Below the pieces are notes generated by a model. The model was not told where the DNA came from. It saw nothing but the letters and a program-made list of their open reading frames with translations, and ran no database searches. Positions 8,695-16,250 of a stretch of 44,443 nt of DNA are shown in pieces (within the stretch, counting starts at the first letter, position 1; the number at the start of each line of letters is the position of its first letter). Position numbers and translations under genes: made by a program. Source of the stretch: DATIJJ01 sp035478795 (lineage in GTDB: Bacteria > Pseudomonadota > Gammaproteobacteria > DSM-16500); assembly GCA_035478795.1 (NCBI GenBank), contig DATIJJ010000021.1:1-44443 (forward strand). Reading direction: 5' to 3'.

Positions 8695-8900
8695 CTTTGT
8701 GCTGGACAATTTTTTAAGATGCTGCTTAGAACGCCTTCCCCGCTCCGGGGGAAGGTGGCCGAAGGCCGGATGGGGGGATAAAAAAACAGGATTGTTTTTC
8801 GAGAAAAGCGGGAGATATTCCCCCATCCGCCCGTTGGGCACCTTCCCCCTGCGGAGGAAGGCGTTCTAAGCAGCATCTTAAAAAATTGTCCAGTACAAAG
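8695..8900. mobile_element. Non-coding inverted-repeat element, MITE-like (206 bp)
   Basis: The ends are near-perfect inverted repeats. The left arm begins CTTTGTGCTGGACAATTTTT (8695) and the right arm, read on the minus strand from 8900, begins CTTTGTACTGGACAATTTTT. Similarity continues for about 85 bp per arm, including GCTTAGAACGCCTTCC and internal GC-rich palindromes, around a short AT-rich centre near 8778-8805. There is no ORF of its own. No clear target duplication is seen. The remaining gap up to 8959 holds nothing else that I recognise. Confidence 0.75.
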
Positions 8901-8959
8901 GTCGTCCGCCAGGGCCGCCTCATCTAAATTTGGATCTATTTTTTCTCGATAGGAGCTGA

Positions 8960-9205
8960 TTAATCTTGACCGGTCATGAGTGTTCTGACTGCAATATCTT
9001 CATCAATTTCAGGCCAGTGAACGCCGATACCATTACCAATCAATCTCCAGTGATTACGCTCTGATTCATTTGCATCACGCAGCCTTGGAAACCACTCCAA
9101 TGGAGCAAGAATTTCTCTGCCATCAGCTAATATAAAATGCAAAGCATCTTTTGTAAAACTGACATCGATAGCATGATCATCAAATTTAACGGCCGAAATA
9201 CTCAT
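8960..9205 (-). CDS. DUF2442-family protein, putative antitoxin-like partner
   Basis: 81 residues from the ATG at 9205. This start is chosen over one 13 codons upstream because GGAGA lies just before it and DUF2442 proteins begin at this point (MSISAVKF). The family signatures are a DGREILAPLEWFPRL-like strand-helix unit and the C-terminal GxGIHWPEIDEDI-like motif, here GIGVHWPEIDEDI. DUF2442 proteins are small, often stand next to DUF4160 genes, and are listed as putative antitoxins or DNA-associated proteins; the role is not proven. It overlaps the DUF4160 gene by 20 bp, which suggests translational coupling. Confidence 0.8.
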   Translation of the reverse strand: MSISAVKFDDHAIDVSFTKDALHFILADGREILAPLEWFPRLRDANESERNHWRLIGNGIGVHWPEIDEDIAVRTLMTGQD

Positions 9206-9422
9206 ACCATTTCTCCAAAAATGTCTTACTGTGTTCAATAACAATTGCTCTGATTTCAGTTAGCTCATGACTTCTAAAGCCGGACGAGCCAGCTAAGTTT
9301 ATGGGTTTTAACCAAAATTTCGCCACCTTATCACCATGTTCAACATGAATGTGTGGTGGTTCGCTTCCTTCCAGGCTAAAGAAGAAAAAACGATAGCCTT
9401 TAATTCGTAATACCGTCGGCAT
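9186..9422 (-). CDS. DUF4160-family protein, putative toxin-like partner
   Basis: 78 residues. The family is recognised from the start MPTVLRIKGYRFFFFS, the conserved EPPHIHVEHGDKVAKFWL core with its His-x-His pair (residues 24-26), and the closing helix KTFLEKWYEYF. DUF4160 genes typically precede DUF2442 genes, as here, in a pair proposed to be a toxin-antitoxin module. Biochemical function is not established. It is the first gene of the pair on the minus strand, and a palindrome with a -10 box lies just upstream (9444-9460). Confidence 0.8.
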   Translation of the reverse strand: MPTVLRIKGYRFFFFSLEGSEPPHIHVEHGDKVAKFWLKPINLAGSSGFRSHELTEIRAIVIEHSKTFLEKWYEYFGR

Positions 9423-9443
9423 TCAGCCATCCTTATTCTGTAC

Positions 9444-9460
9444 ATAATACCAAAATTTGG
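9444..9460 (-). promoter_or_regulatory. Promoter/operator candidate for the DUF4160-DUF2442 pair
   Basis: On the minus strand the palindrome CCAAATTTTGG (9450-9460) directly abuts TATTAT (9444-9449), a good -10 box 22 bp before the ATG at 9422. This layout suits autoregulation. The -35 region (TTTATC) is weak. Confidence 0.35.
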
Positions 9461-9605
9461 CAGTTCGATAAAACGAGGGTTTTATTGGACGACCTTGATT
9501 CGACTTTAGTGTTATTATAACGCCCGGCGCGTTCAGAAACGAAGTGTAATTCGTGGCGTAATTTAAAAACCGGCCACTTTTGGAGATTCTTCCACGGAAC
9601 CCCTT

Positions 9606-10229
9606 TTATTGACTTAAGTTATAAATCATCCCGAAATGAAACGCGCTGGCGACGACTACCAGCACATGAAAAATCTCATGATACCCGAAAATATGCGGAA
9701 TCGGATCAGGCCGCTTGCACGCATAAATAATGGCGCCCACGGTATACGTCAAACCGCCCGCGAGAAGCAATTCGAGGTTCGTCATGCCAAGCGACGATTT
9801 GATTTCAGGCAGATAAGGGACCGCGAGCCAACCGGCTGTAATATACAGCACAGCCCGCACCCATTTGGGGGAATGACTCCAGAAAACAGACGTCATCATG
9901 CCAAGAAACGCAATGATCCAGATGATGATAATCAGTTCCTGCCCCGCCTCTCCCTTGATCCCCAGCAAACAAATCGGTGTGGCAGACCCTGCCATCAGGG
10001 CAAAAATAGCCGCATGATCAATGCGGCGGATCATCACATAGGTCTGGCGGCTCCACATGGGCGTGTGATAAAGCGCGCTGACACCATACAGTCCGACGAG
10101 GCTTAAACTGTAAACCACATTGGAGACCAGCTCACGCGTGTCATGTGACTGGGAAACCAACAGGCTGCAGGCGCCCAGTGCCACGACAAATGCCGCCTGG
10201 TGAATGTAGCCACGCATCAGGGGTTTCAT
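9606..10229 (-). CDS. Haemolysin III / PAQR-family membrane protein (TrhA-like)
   Basis: 207 residues and seven hydrophobic segments. Family landmarks are the N-terminal RGYIHQ, S-A-L-Y-H after helix two (SALYHTP), R-I-D-H-A-A in helix three, and the C-terminal HEIFHVLVV. These place the conserved His/Asp/Ser residues that form the metal site in PAQR receptors. Bacterial members are linked to membrane-fluidity homeostasis; the older name haemolysin III is based on activity seen on overexpression. It is divergent from the chemosensory operon and has no evident partner. Confidence 0.88.
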   Translation of the reverse strand: MKPLMRGYIHQAAFVVALGACSLLVSQSHDTRELVSNVVYSLSLVGLYGVSALYHTPMWSRQTYVMIRRIDHAAIFALMAGSATPICLLGIKGEAGQELIIIIWIIAFLGMMTSVFWSHSPKWVRAVLYITAGWLAVPYLPEIKSSLGMTNLELLLAGGLTYTVGAIIYACKRPDPIPHIFGYHEIFHVLVVVASAFHFGMIYNLSQ

Positions 10230-10297
10230 ACTTCTATTTTACAATTAATTTCCGGCTGGCTGCGTTTTATCGGCCTTTTTTTGATTAATTTTTGAAC

Positions 10298-10339
10298 AGC
10301 CATGGCAATGGCTCTTCTGCATTTATGCGATAATATAAT
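10298..10339 (+). promoter_or_regulatory. Candidate promoter region of the Wsp-like operon
   Basis: A perfect TATAAT lies at 10334-10339, overlapping an extended -10-type TGCGATAAT (10326-10334). A 6-bp-arm inverted repeat AGCCAT-GGCA-ATGGCT (10298-10313) stands where a -35 box would be, and no good -35 is visible. This suggests a regulated promoter. A transcript from here would start almost at the first ATG (10349) and leave a short leader to the preferred ATG (10370). Confidence 0.4.
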
Positions 10340-10369
10340 TGTCATTTCATGCAGAGGCTGCTCGTTGCC

Positions 10370-12079
10370 ATGAAAATTTTAATCGCAGACGATTCCAAAA
10401 CGAACCTTGCCTTCACAACACATGCCCTGACAACGCTGGGGCACACGGTCTTGCCAGTCACAAGCGGTGCAGAGGCACTGCAGTCATTTCAAAAAAATGC
10501 ACCCGATCTTGTGATTCTCGATGTCGTCATGGAAGGCATGGATGGCTTTGAGACAGCGACAAAAATACGCGCCATCAACACAGAAAACTGGATACCCATT
10601 ATTTTTCTCTCCGCGAATGTTGACGATGAAAGTCTTAAAAAAGGCATCGACGCCGGTGGCGATGATTACATCACCAAACCGTTTAGTGAAATCACGCTGG
10701 CTGCAAAAATCAAGGCCATGCAACGTATTGCAGACATGCGACAAAAACTGATCGCAACATCCAGCCAGCTCGAACGTCTTTCTTCGACTGACACCCTGAC
10801 CGGCCTCTATAACCGATTTCAATTTGATCGCACCCTGACCGAGCGACTGTCGGGTGCAGAAAGACATCGTCGATTAATGGGATTGATGTTCATTGATCTT
10901 GATAATTTCAAATTAATTAACGACACATTTGGACATCCGGTGGGTGATCTTTTGTTAAAGGACGTCGCCAAACGATTAAAAAATTGTTTGAGAACAGAAG
11001 ATTTTATCGCCCGAATCGGTGGCGATGAGTTTACGGTTATCTTCAACGACATCGAGTCGATTGAAAGCATTGGATTGGTCGCACAAAAAATGCTGGATAT
11101 CCTGAGTGTGGATTTTTATATCGAAAAACATAACATTCGTATTGGGGCGAGCATCGGGCTCGCCTGTTATCCGCTGCAAGGCACCACCAAGGAAAATTTA
11201 TTAAAACACGCCGACATTGCCATGTATCACGCAAAATCCATGGGAAGAAATAATTACCAGTATTTTAACGAAGAATTGAATGAACGATACAAGCAACACA
11301 TCAACATAGAATATGCGTTGAAATTTGCGCTGGATCGACGGGAAATATTTTTACATTATCAACCGATCTACGACATCACGACCCGACAGGTCGCAGGTCT
11401 TGAGGCACTGGTTTGCTGGGAACATCCCAAATTTGGCAATGTCTCGCCAGGCATTTTTATTCCTATTGCTGAAGAAACAGGCATGATCACGATGATCGGA
11501 AACTGGATATTGCGAAATGCCTGTGAACAAGCCAGAAAATGGAATCTCGACAAACACAAAAATTTCAAACTGTCAGTCAATTTATCGTCCCATCAATTGC
11601 TCCAGGAAGATTTTTTTGAAATGGTTGTTGATATTCTAAATCACACCAACCTTCCACCGCAATTTCTCGAACTGGAACTCACAGAAACAACCATCATGAG
11701 TCATCGCACAGATCTCTTTAAAAATTTAATCCAGAAATTACATGATTTTGGCATCAGTATTGCGATTGATGATTTTGGTACCGGCTATTCTTCCCTGACG
11801 CGCCTGAAACATCTCTCAATTGATACTTTAAAAATTGATCATAACTTTGTACAGGATGTTACGACGGATCCAAACAGTGCGATCATCGTCAATTGTCTGA
11901 TTGCGCTTGGAAAAAATCTCGATCTGAAAGTCATTGCAGAAGGCATTGAAACAGATGCCCAACTGCAATTTCTGAAATCGAAAGGCTGTCTGTATGGACA
12001 GGGTTATCTGCTGGGCAGACCCGTCAATGCCGACAACATGGAAAAGATTTTAAAAAATATGGTCACAACAGGTGGTTAA
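10370..12079 (+). CDS. REC-GGDEF-EAL response regulator (WspR-position output protein)
   Basis: 569 residues from the ATG at 10370, preferred because receiver domains start MKILIADDS; an in-frame ATG at 10349 would add seven. The receiver domain (1-120) has acidic residues D7/D8, phospho-acceptor D51 and K103. The GGDEF domain (about 135-300) has an intact GGDEF at 217-221, and an RxxD inhibitory site (RTED, 208-211) stands exactly five residues before it. The EAL domain (about 310-565) has EAL at 345-347, ELTET, DDFGTGYSSL (467-476) and AEGIET, so phosphodiesterase activity is plausible too. It should make and/or degrade cyclic-di-GMP under control of the kinase encoded downstream. It is the first gene of a tightly packed operon. 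Pseudomonas WspR lacks the EAL domain. Confidence 0.93.
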   Translation: MKILIADDSKTNLAFTTHALTTLGHTVLPVTSGAEALQSFQKNAPDLVILDVVMEGMDGFETATKIRAINTENWIPIIFLSANVDDESLKKGIDAGGDDYITKPFSEITLAAKIKAMQRIADMRQKLIATSSQLERLSSTDTLTGLYNRFQFDRTLTERLSGAERHRRLMGLMFIDLDNFKLINDTFGHPVGDLLLKDVAKRLKNCLRTEDFIARIGGDEFTVIFNDIESIESIGLVAQKMLDILSVDFYIEKHNIRIGASIGLACYPLQGTTKENLLKHADIAMYHAKSMGRNNYQYFNEELNERYKQHINIEYALKFALDRREIFLHYQPIYDITTRQVAGLEALVCWEHPKFGNVSPGIFIPIAEETGMITMIGNWILRNACEQARKWNLDKHKNFKLSVNLSSHQLLQEDFFEMVVDILNHTNLPPQFLELELTETTIMSHRTDLFKNLIQKLHDFGISIAIDDFGTGYSSLTRLKHLSIDTLKIDHNFVQDVTTDPNSAIIVNCLIALGKNLDLKVIAEGIETDAQLQFLKSKGCLYGQGYLLGRPVNADNMEKILKNMVTTGG

Positions 12080-12081
12080 CC

Positions 12082-12573
12082 GTGGCTGACACAACACAGG
12101 CTGTCTTTCGCGAAAAAATTCACTTGCTGCACTTTCTGGTGAGAGACGTCAGCCTGTGCGCTTATTTAAATGACATTAAAAAGATTTTGCCGCTGGTGGC
12201 ACTCGATCCTCTCCCCAAAGGACCGCCCTGGCTTGCAGGTTTAATGAAACTCAATGAAAAAATGATACCGGTCATCGATCTCGCCATTCGTACAGGCATG
12301 CCACGTGATGAACTATTTTCGCTGGATATGCCCGTCCTTTTGTGTGAAAAAGCGCCGCATGAGGTGGCTATACTCGTAGACAGCGTGCAAGGCATCAGCG
12401 ATTTTGACGAAACAGGGCTTCAACTGCAAGATGACATGAAGGGATCAGGCTCGCCATTCCTTGGCACTGTCGTCAATGATTTCGGTTCATCGCTGCTTGT
12501 CAATATGCCTTATTTTCTGGCGACACAGTTAATGGGAGATGACAACGGTTATGCACACCAAAATGAAAAATGA
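12082..12573 (+). CDS. CheW-like coupling protein (WspB-like)
   Basis: 163 residues. The start is a GTG at 12082, two bases after the upstream stop. One CheW domain is marked by the LKLNEKMIPVIDLAIRTGM strand pair and by VAILVDSVQGISDFDE near residues 95-110, the classic V-D-x-V signature. CheW proteins bridge receptor tips and the kinase CheA. The gene sits between the output regulator and the methyltransferase, and its 3' end overlaps the next gene by a few codons. It is the first of two CheW genes here, as in Wsp systems. Confidence 0.88.
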   Translation: MADTTQAVFREKIHLLHFLVRDVSLCAYLNDIKKILPLVALDPLPKGPPWLAGLMKLNEKMIPVIDLAIRTGMPRDELFSLDMPVLLCEKAPHEVAILVDSVQGISDFDETGLQLQDDMKGSGSPFLGTVVNDFGSSLLVNMPYFLATQLMGDDNGYAHQNEK

Positions 12574-13957
12574 TGTGGATCCCGCCATTCAATCCATGGG
12601 GCCAGGCTTCATTGAATTGATTCGACATAAGCTTGGCATCGTCATGCATGCACATCAAAATTATGAATTATTCAGGACCATTCAGAGTGGATGCGAACGA
12701 TTCAGTCTGACGCCGTTTGAATATCTGAATGCACTATCCCATTGTCCGGATCAATCTCCCCTGCTGGACCACCTTGTGTCTGGCATCACGGTGGGTGAAA
12801 CCTATTTTTTCCGGGACAAACAACAAATGGCTTATTTGCAACATCAGTTGCTCCCGGAACTCATTCGGGAAAAACGGGAGAAAAATTCTCTTTCGATCAG
12901 GATATGGAGTGCCGGCTGTTCTACCGGTGAGGAAATGTATTCCATTGTCATGATGCTATATGAAATCCTGCCAGACATCGATCAATGGACCATCAAATTG
13001 CTGGCCACCGATATTAATACGACGACCCTGAAAAAAGCCATCGCGGGCGAGTACACCGAGTGGTCCATGCGCTCCATTCCTGACTACTTTAAAAAAACCT
13101 GGTTTGAAAAAGGGGATAAACGCTATCTTCTGAAAAAACAAATCAGGGACAGGGTGAATTTTGATTATCTCAACCTCAATGATGATAATTATCCATCCAT
13201 TTTTAACGGGACAAATGCACAAGATCTGATTATGTGCCGAAATGTCCTGATTTACATAGACAATACGAGCTCGACACAGGTGATGCGTCGAATAAATAAA
13301 AGCCTTGTCAAGGGCGGTTATCTGATGCTGGGTGCATCCGATCCCGTTTGTCTTTCTGAAACAGATTTTGTGTTTGTTGATCGAAAAACATCGCTATTGT
13401 CACGTCCTCGTGAAGAAGAAAAAATAGCCATTCCTGTATCGGATGTGACATCCACACTTCCCAATACAAAAAAAATCCGTGTGACGAAACCTTATCCGAT
13501 CAAAAAAATCCGGAAAGAAACAAAAAAAATGCCGACTTTTCCAAAAAAAGAAAAAAACCTTGCAGCCATCGCATCGGAGCTTGCAAACAGCGGAAAACTC
13601 GATGAGGCAGTCAAGGTCTGTGAAGAAGGATTTAAAAAAGATCCCACCAATAAATTGAATTATTTTACCTACAGTCTTGCCATGTCAGAACTCAACAAAT
13701 TGAATGAGGCAGAATCCGCTCTTCGAAAAACACTTTTTCTTGATAACCAGTTTGTAGCGGGCCATTTTCAACTCGGATTATTATTGCTTAGAAAAAATCA
13801 ACACGCGGCCGGATTAAAAAGCCTGAAAAATGCCCTGTCAATTGCCGAATCCAGAAAATCGGATGATACCGTGCCAGGATCCCCGGGTCTGTCATATAAA
13901 GATTTTGCTGATATTTTACGACAGGAAATCCGTTTGTATGTCACGAATGGGACATGA
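12539..13957 (+). CDS. CheR methyltransferase with C-terminal TPR region (WspC-like)
   Basis: 472 residues from the first ATG (12539); the ATG at 12551 is better spaced from GGGAG and may be the true start. The CheR N-terminal helical domain covers about residues 20-95. The SAM-binding domain follows, with IWSAGCSTGEE, the later ATDIN and the MCRNVLIYID motif. A basic linker (about 300-340) leads to tetratricopeptide-like helices (about 345-460), with repeats such as LANSGKLDEAVKVCEEGFKKDP. CheR-TPR fusions are the WspC type, and the enzyme methylates receptor glutamates. The gene overlaps the cheW upstream, and its stop lies one base before the next ATG, which implies coupled translation. 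Confidence 0.92.
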   Translation: MTTVMHTKMKNDVDPAIQSMGPGFIELIRHKLGIVMHAHQNYELFRTIQSGCERFSLTPFEYLNALSHCPDQSPLLDHLVSGITVGETYFFRDKQQMAYLQHQLLPELIREKREKNSLSIRIWSAGCSTGEEMYSIVMMLYEILPDIDQWTIKLLATDINTTTLKKAIAGEYTEWSMRSIPDYFKKTWFEKGDKRYLLKKQIRDRVNFDYLNLNDDNYPSIFNGTNAQDLIMCRNVLIYIDNTSSTQVMRRINKSLVKGGYLMLGASDPVCLSETDFVFVDRKTSLLSRPREEEKIAIPVSDVTSTLPNTKKIRVTKPYPIKKIRKETKKMPTFPKKEKNLAAIASELANSGKLDEAVKVCEEGFKKDPTNKLNYFTYSLAMSELNKLNEAESALRKTLFLDNQFVAGHFQLGLLLLRKNQHAAGLKSLKNALSIAESRKSDDTVPGSPGLSYKDFADILRQEIRLYVTNGT

Positions 13958-13958
13958 T

Positions 13959-14522
13959 ATGACATTAATAAAAAAAGAACAGCCCAATGCAGCCGATCTC
14001 ATGCCGAAAGACGAGGCCTCACGTCATATTCTGCTGCTTCGTGCAAAAAAATTGAGTGAGCGAACCCGGGAAATTCATCAGGCACCTTCTGTTCATTACA
14101 TACGTTTTCGATTAGGTAAAAATGAATATTATGGTATCCCCTATTATGGTATCCTCGAAGTCATTGACACTTTTTTACTGACACCCATTCCTCTTTCGAA
14201 AGACTACATCGCAGGTGTCATCAATCATCATGGCATTTTGTTAACGATCATTGATCTCATAAAATTTTTTCGCATGAAAGCATCAGACTCCACGCAAAAA
14301 ATGGCTCTGATTGTTGTCAGGATCAACGAAATATCCATTGGCGTTCTGGTGGACGCTATTGAAGGATCCGGAAAATATGAAAAAGAAAAAATGAATGTTG
14401 ATTCTGCCGCCCGTTTTTCGGTTGATCCAAAATATATTATTGGAATACCCGATGGAATCACGACGATTTTAAACATGGGAGAAATTGTTCAGGATTTACA
14501 ATTATTATCCGCCAAAAAATGA
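13959..14522 (+). CDS. Second CheW-like coupling protein (WspD-like)
   Basis: 187 residues, starting at the ATG at 13959, one base after the CheR stop; longer readings into the CheR gene are not supported. A roughly 45-residue charged N-terminal stretch is followed by a CheW domain: VHYIRFRLGKNEYYGIPYYGILEVID, then IAGVINHHGILLTIIDLIKFF, then ISIGVLVDAIEGSGKYE. The N-terminal extension is typical of WspD. Two non-identical CheW proteins in one operon point to an alternative-cellular-function chemosensory array and not to flagellar chemotaxis. Confidence 0.9.
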   Translation: MTLIKKEQPNAADLMPKDEASRHILLLRAKKLSERTREIHQAPSVHYIRFRLGKNEYYGIPYYGILEVIDTFLLTPIPLSKDYIAGVINHHGILLTIIDLIKFFRMKASDSTQKMALIVVRINEISIGVLVDAIEGSGKYEKEKMNVDSAARFSVDPKYIIGIPDGITTILNMGEIVQDLQLLSAKK

Positions 14523-14535
14523 ATGGAGACATACC

Positions 14536-16242
14536 ATGGGCACGCTATCGATCAATGAAAACGATTCATTAACCTCTGGAAAACAAAAGAAACACATGGG
14601 GATTTTCGCTCGCCTGATGCTCGGATTTTCCGCCGTGACGCTCTTTTTTCTGATCGCAATAGGCATCACCCTCTCTGTGATCACCGTGACAAAAAATTAT
14701 TCGGAAAAAGTCATTCATGTTGATATTCCAGTCTACGATGCGCTGATTGATCTCAATAATGAAATTTATATGTCACACATTGCAACTCAGGCATTATTGA
14801 TTTCGGGAGATGCAAAATTTGCAGCCAAATTAAATCAGTTGCTGGATGACATATCACGATCCGTACAGACCATCGATAAATTTTCAACCTCATGGAATAA
14901 TGCGGGTTATCAACAACGCTGGGATGAAATAAAGGCATTACTGAACAAGCTTAAAATCGTCCAACAAAAAATTTCAGATGCATCCCTTAAAACTGACAAA
15001 ACAGCTGCTATTGAAATGTTGCACTCGGAAAGCTCCCCTCTTCAGGAAAAAGTCGGTATTCTGTTGAATTCCATCAATACGATAGGCACTGCTACCCCTG
15101 AATCCGCTGGTCTCATCGATCTTTTGTCAAATGAACTGAATGCAGGCTCCCAAAAAATCATTGAAAATCTCAATGTGGCTCAATGGATGGAATACCTGTT
15201 ATCCGTTATCGGCATTATAGTAGCCATTATTTTTGCGTTATTGACTGCGCGTTCAGTCTTGCGTCACGTTAATATTTTCAGACAACACAGCAGTCGCATC
15301 GCATCAGGTGATTTGACGCGTTTTATTGAAATTGACAGCCTTGATGAAATGGGTCTTTTGGGAAATGATTTAAATAAAATGACAGACAGCCTTGCAGGTA
15401 TCACGAGGGAAATCACGCAATCCTGCCATCATATGTTCACCTCCCTTGAAGAAGTTCGACATGCTGTCGATATGCAATCTTCCGGCGCCTCGGAACAGGC
15501 TTCATCCATCAACGAAATCACCGCTTCATTGAGTGAAATCGAAAAAAGTTCCGCCCAGACAAAAGAAAAAGCCAAATCACTCGGTGAAACCGCCGAACGC
15601 ACGCGTGAAAAAGGAAAGCTGGGTCTCGATGCCGTTGATCAGAGTGTCAACGGGATGAATGAAATTCGGGACAAGGTCCAGATGATTGCACAAACGATAT
15701 TGGATCTCAGTCAACAGACACAAAAAATTGGCGAAATTACAACAGCCGTCAATGGACTTGCTCAACAATCCAAGATGCTCGCATTAAATGCGTCCATTGA
15801 GGCAGCGAAAGCGGGAGAGGCAGGAAAAGGATTTGCCGTGGTTGCCATTGAAGTTAAAAATCTGGCAGAACAATCCGAACAGGCAACGACACAGGTCCAG
15901 AAAATATTGGAGAATATTCGTTATGCTTCTGAAAAAGCGGTGATGGTAACAGAAGAAGGCACAAAAGGGGTTGAACACGGCACAAACCTTGTCGAACAGA
16001 CCGGTGAAGTCATTCGAAGTTTAAATGAAGTGATCCATGAAACGACTATCGCAAGCCAGCAGATTGAATCCGCTGTCCGGCAGGAAAGCGCTGGCATCGA
16101 ACAAATTACGACAGGCATGAATGAAATCAACCAGGTGACTCACTCATTTGTCGAAAGCGTCAAGCAAACGACGGAGGCCATCGGTAATCTCTCGGAAATT
16201 GTAAAAAATCTCAAATCCTGCATTGATACGTATAAAATTTAG
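14536..16242 (+). CDS. Methyl-accepting chemoreceptor (WspA-like)
   Basis: 568 residues from the ATG at 14536 (GGAG 7-8 bases upstream; earlier in-frame codons overlap the cheW gene). Transmembrane helix 1 (about 25-48) and helix 2 (about 218-242) bracket a roughly 170-residue periplasmic helical sensor of the four-helix-bundle kind. A HAMP domain (about 243-295) and the cytoplasmic signalling coiled coil follow. The highly conserved hairpin tip with ALNASIEAAKAGEAGKGFAV lies near residue 425. The C-terminus ends soon after the coiled coil, without a CheR-binding pentapeptide. In Pseudomonas, WspA senses surface contact; the ligand or stimulus here is unknown. Confidence 0.93.
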   Translation: MGTLSINENDSLTSGKQKKHMGIFARLMLGFSAVTLFFLIAIGITLSVITVTKNYSEKVIHVDIPVYDALIDLNNEIYMSHIATQALLISGDAKFAAKLNQLLDDISRSVQTIDKFSTSWNNAGYQQRWDEIKALLNKLKIVQQKISDASLKTDKTAAIEMLHSESSPLQEKVGILLNSINTIGTATPESAGLIDLLSNELNAGSQKIIENLNVAQWMEYLLSVIGIIVAIIFALLTARSVLRHVNIFRQHSSRIASGDLTRFIEIDSLDEMGLLGNDLNKMTDSLAGITREITQSCHHMFTSLEEVRHAVDMQSSGASEQASSINEITASLSEIEKSSAQTKEKAKSLGETAERTREKGKLGLDAVDQSVNGMNEIRDKVQMIAQTILDLSQQTQKIGEITTAVNGLAQQSKMLALNASIEAAKAGEAGKGFAVVAIEVKNLAEQSEQATTQVQKILENIRYASEKAVMVTEEGTKGVEHGTNLVEQTGEVIRSLNEVIHETTIASQQIESAVRQESAGIEQITTGMNEINQVTHSFVESVKQTTEAIGNLSEIVKNLKSCIDTYKI

Positions 16243-16250
16243 GGAAAAGT

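Noticed and set aside
9636..10106. 156-residue plus-strand ORF
   Set aside because: It is opposite the haemolysin III-type gene, whose conserved His and Asp motifs make the minus strand the coding one; the plus product is Arg/His-rich without resemblance.
13830..13958. Longer N-terminus for the second CheW protein
   Set aside because: It lies inside the CheR-TPR gene. The ATG at 13959, one base after the CheR stop, gives a normal WspD-like length.
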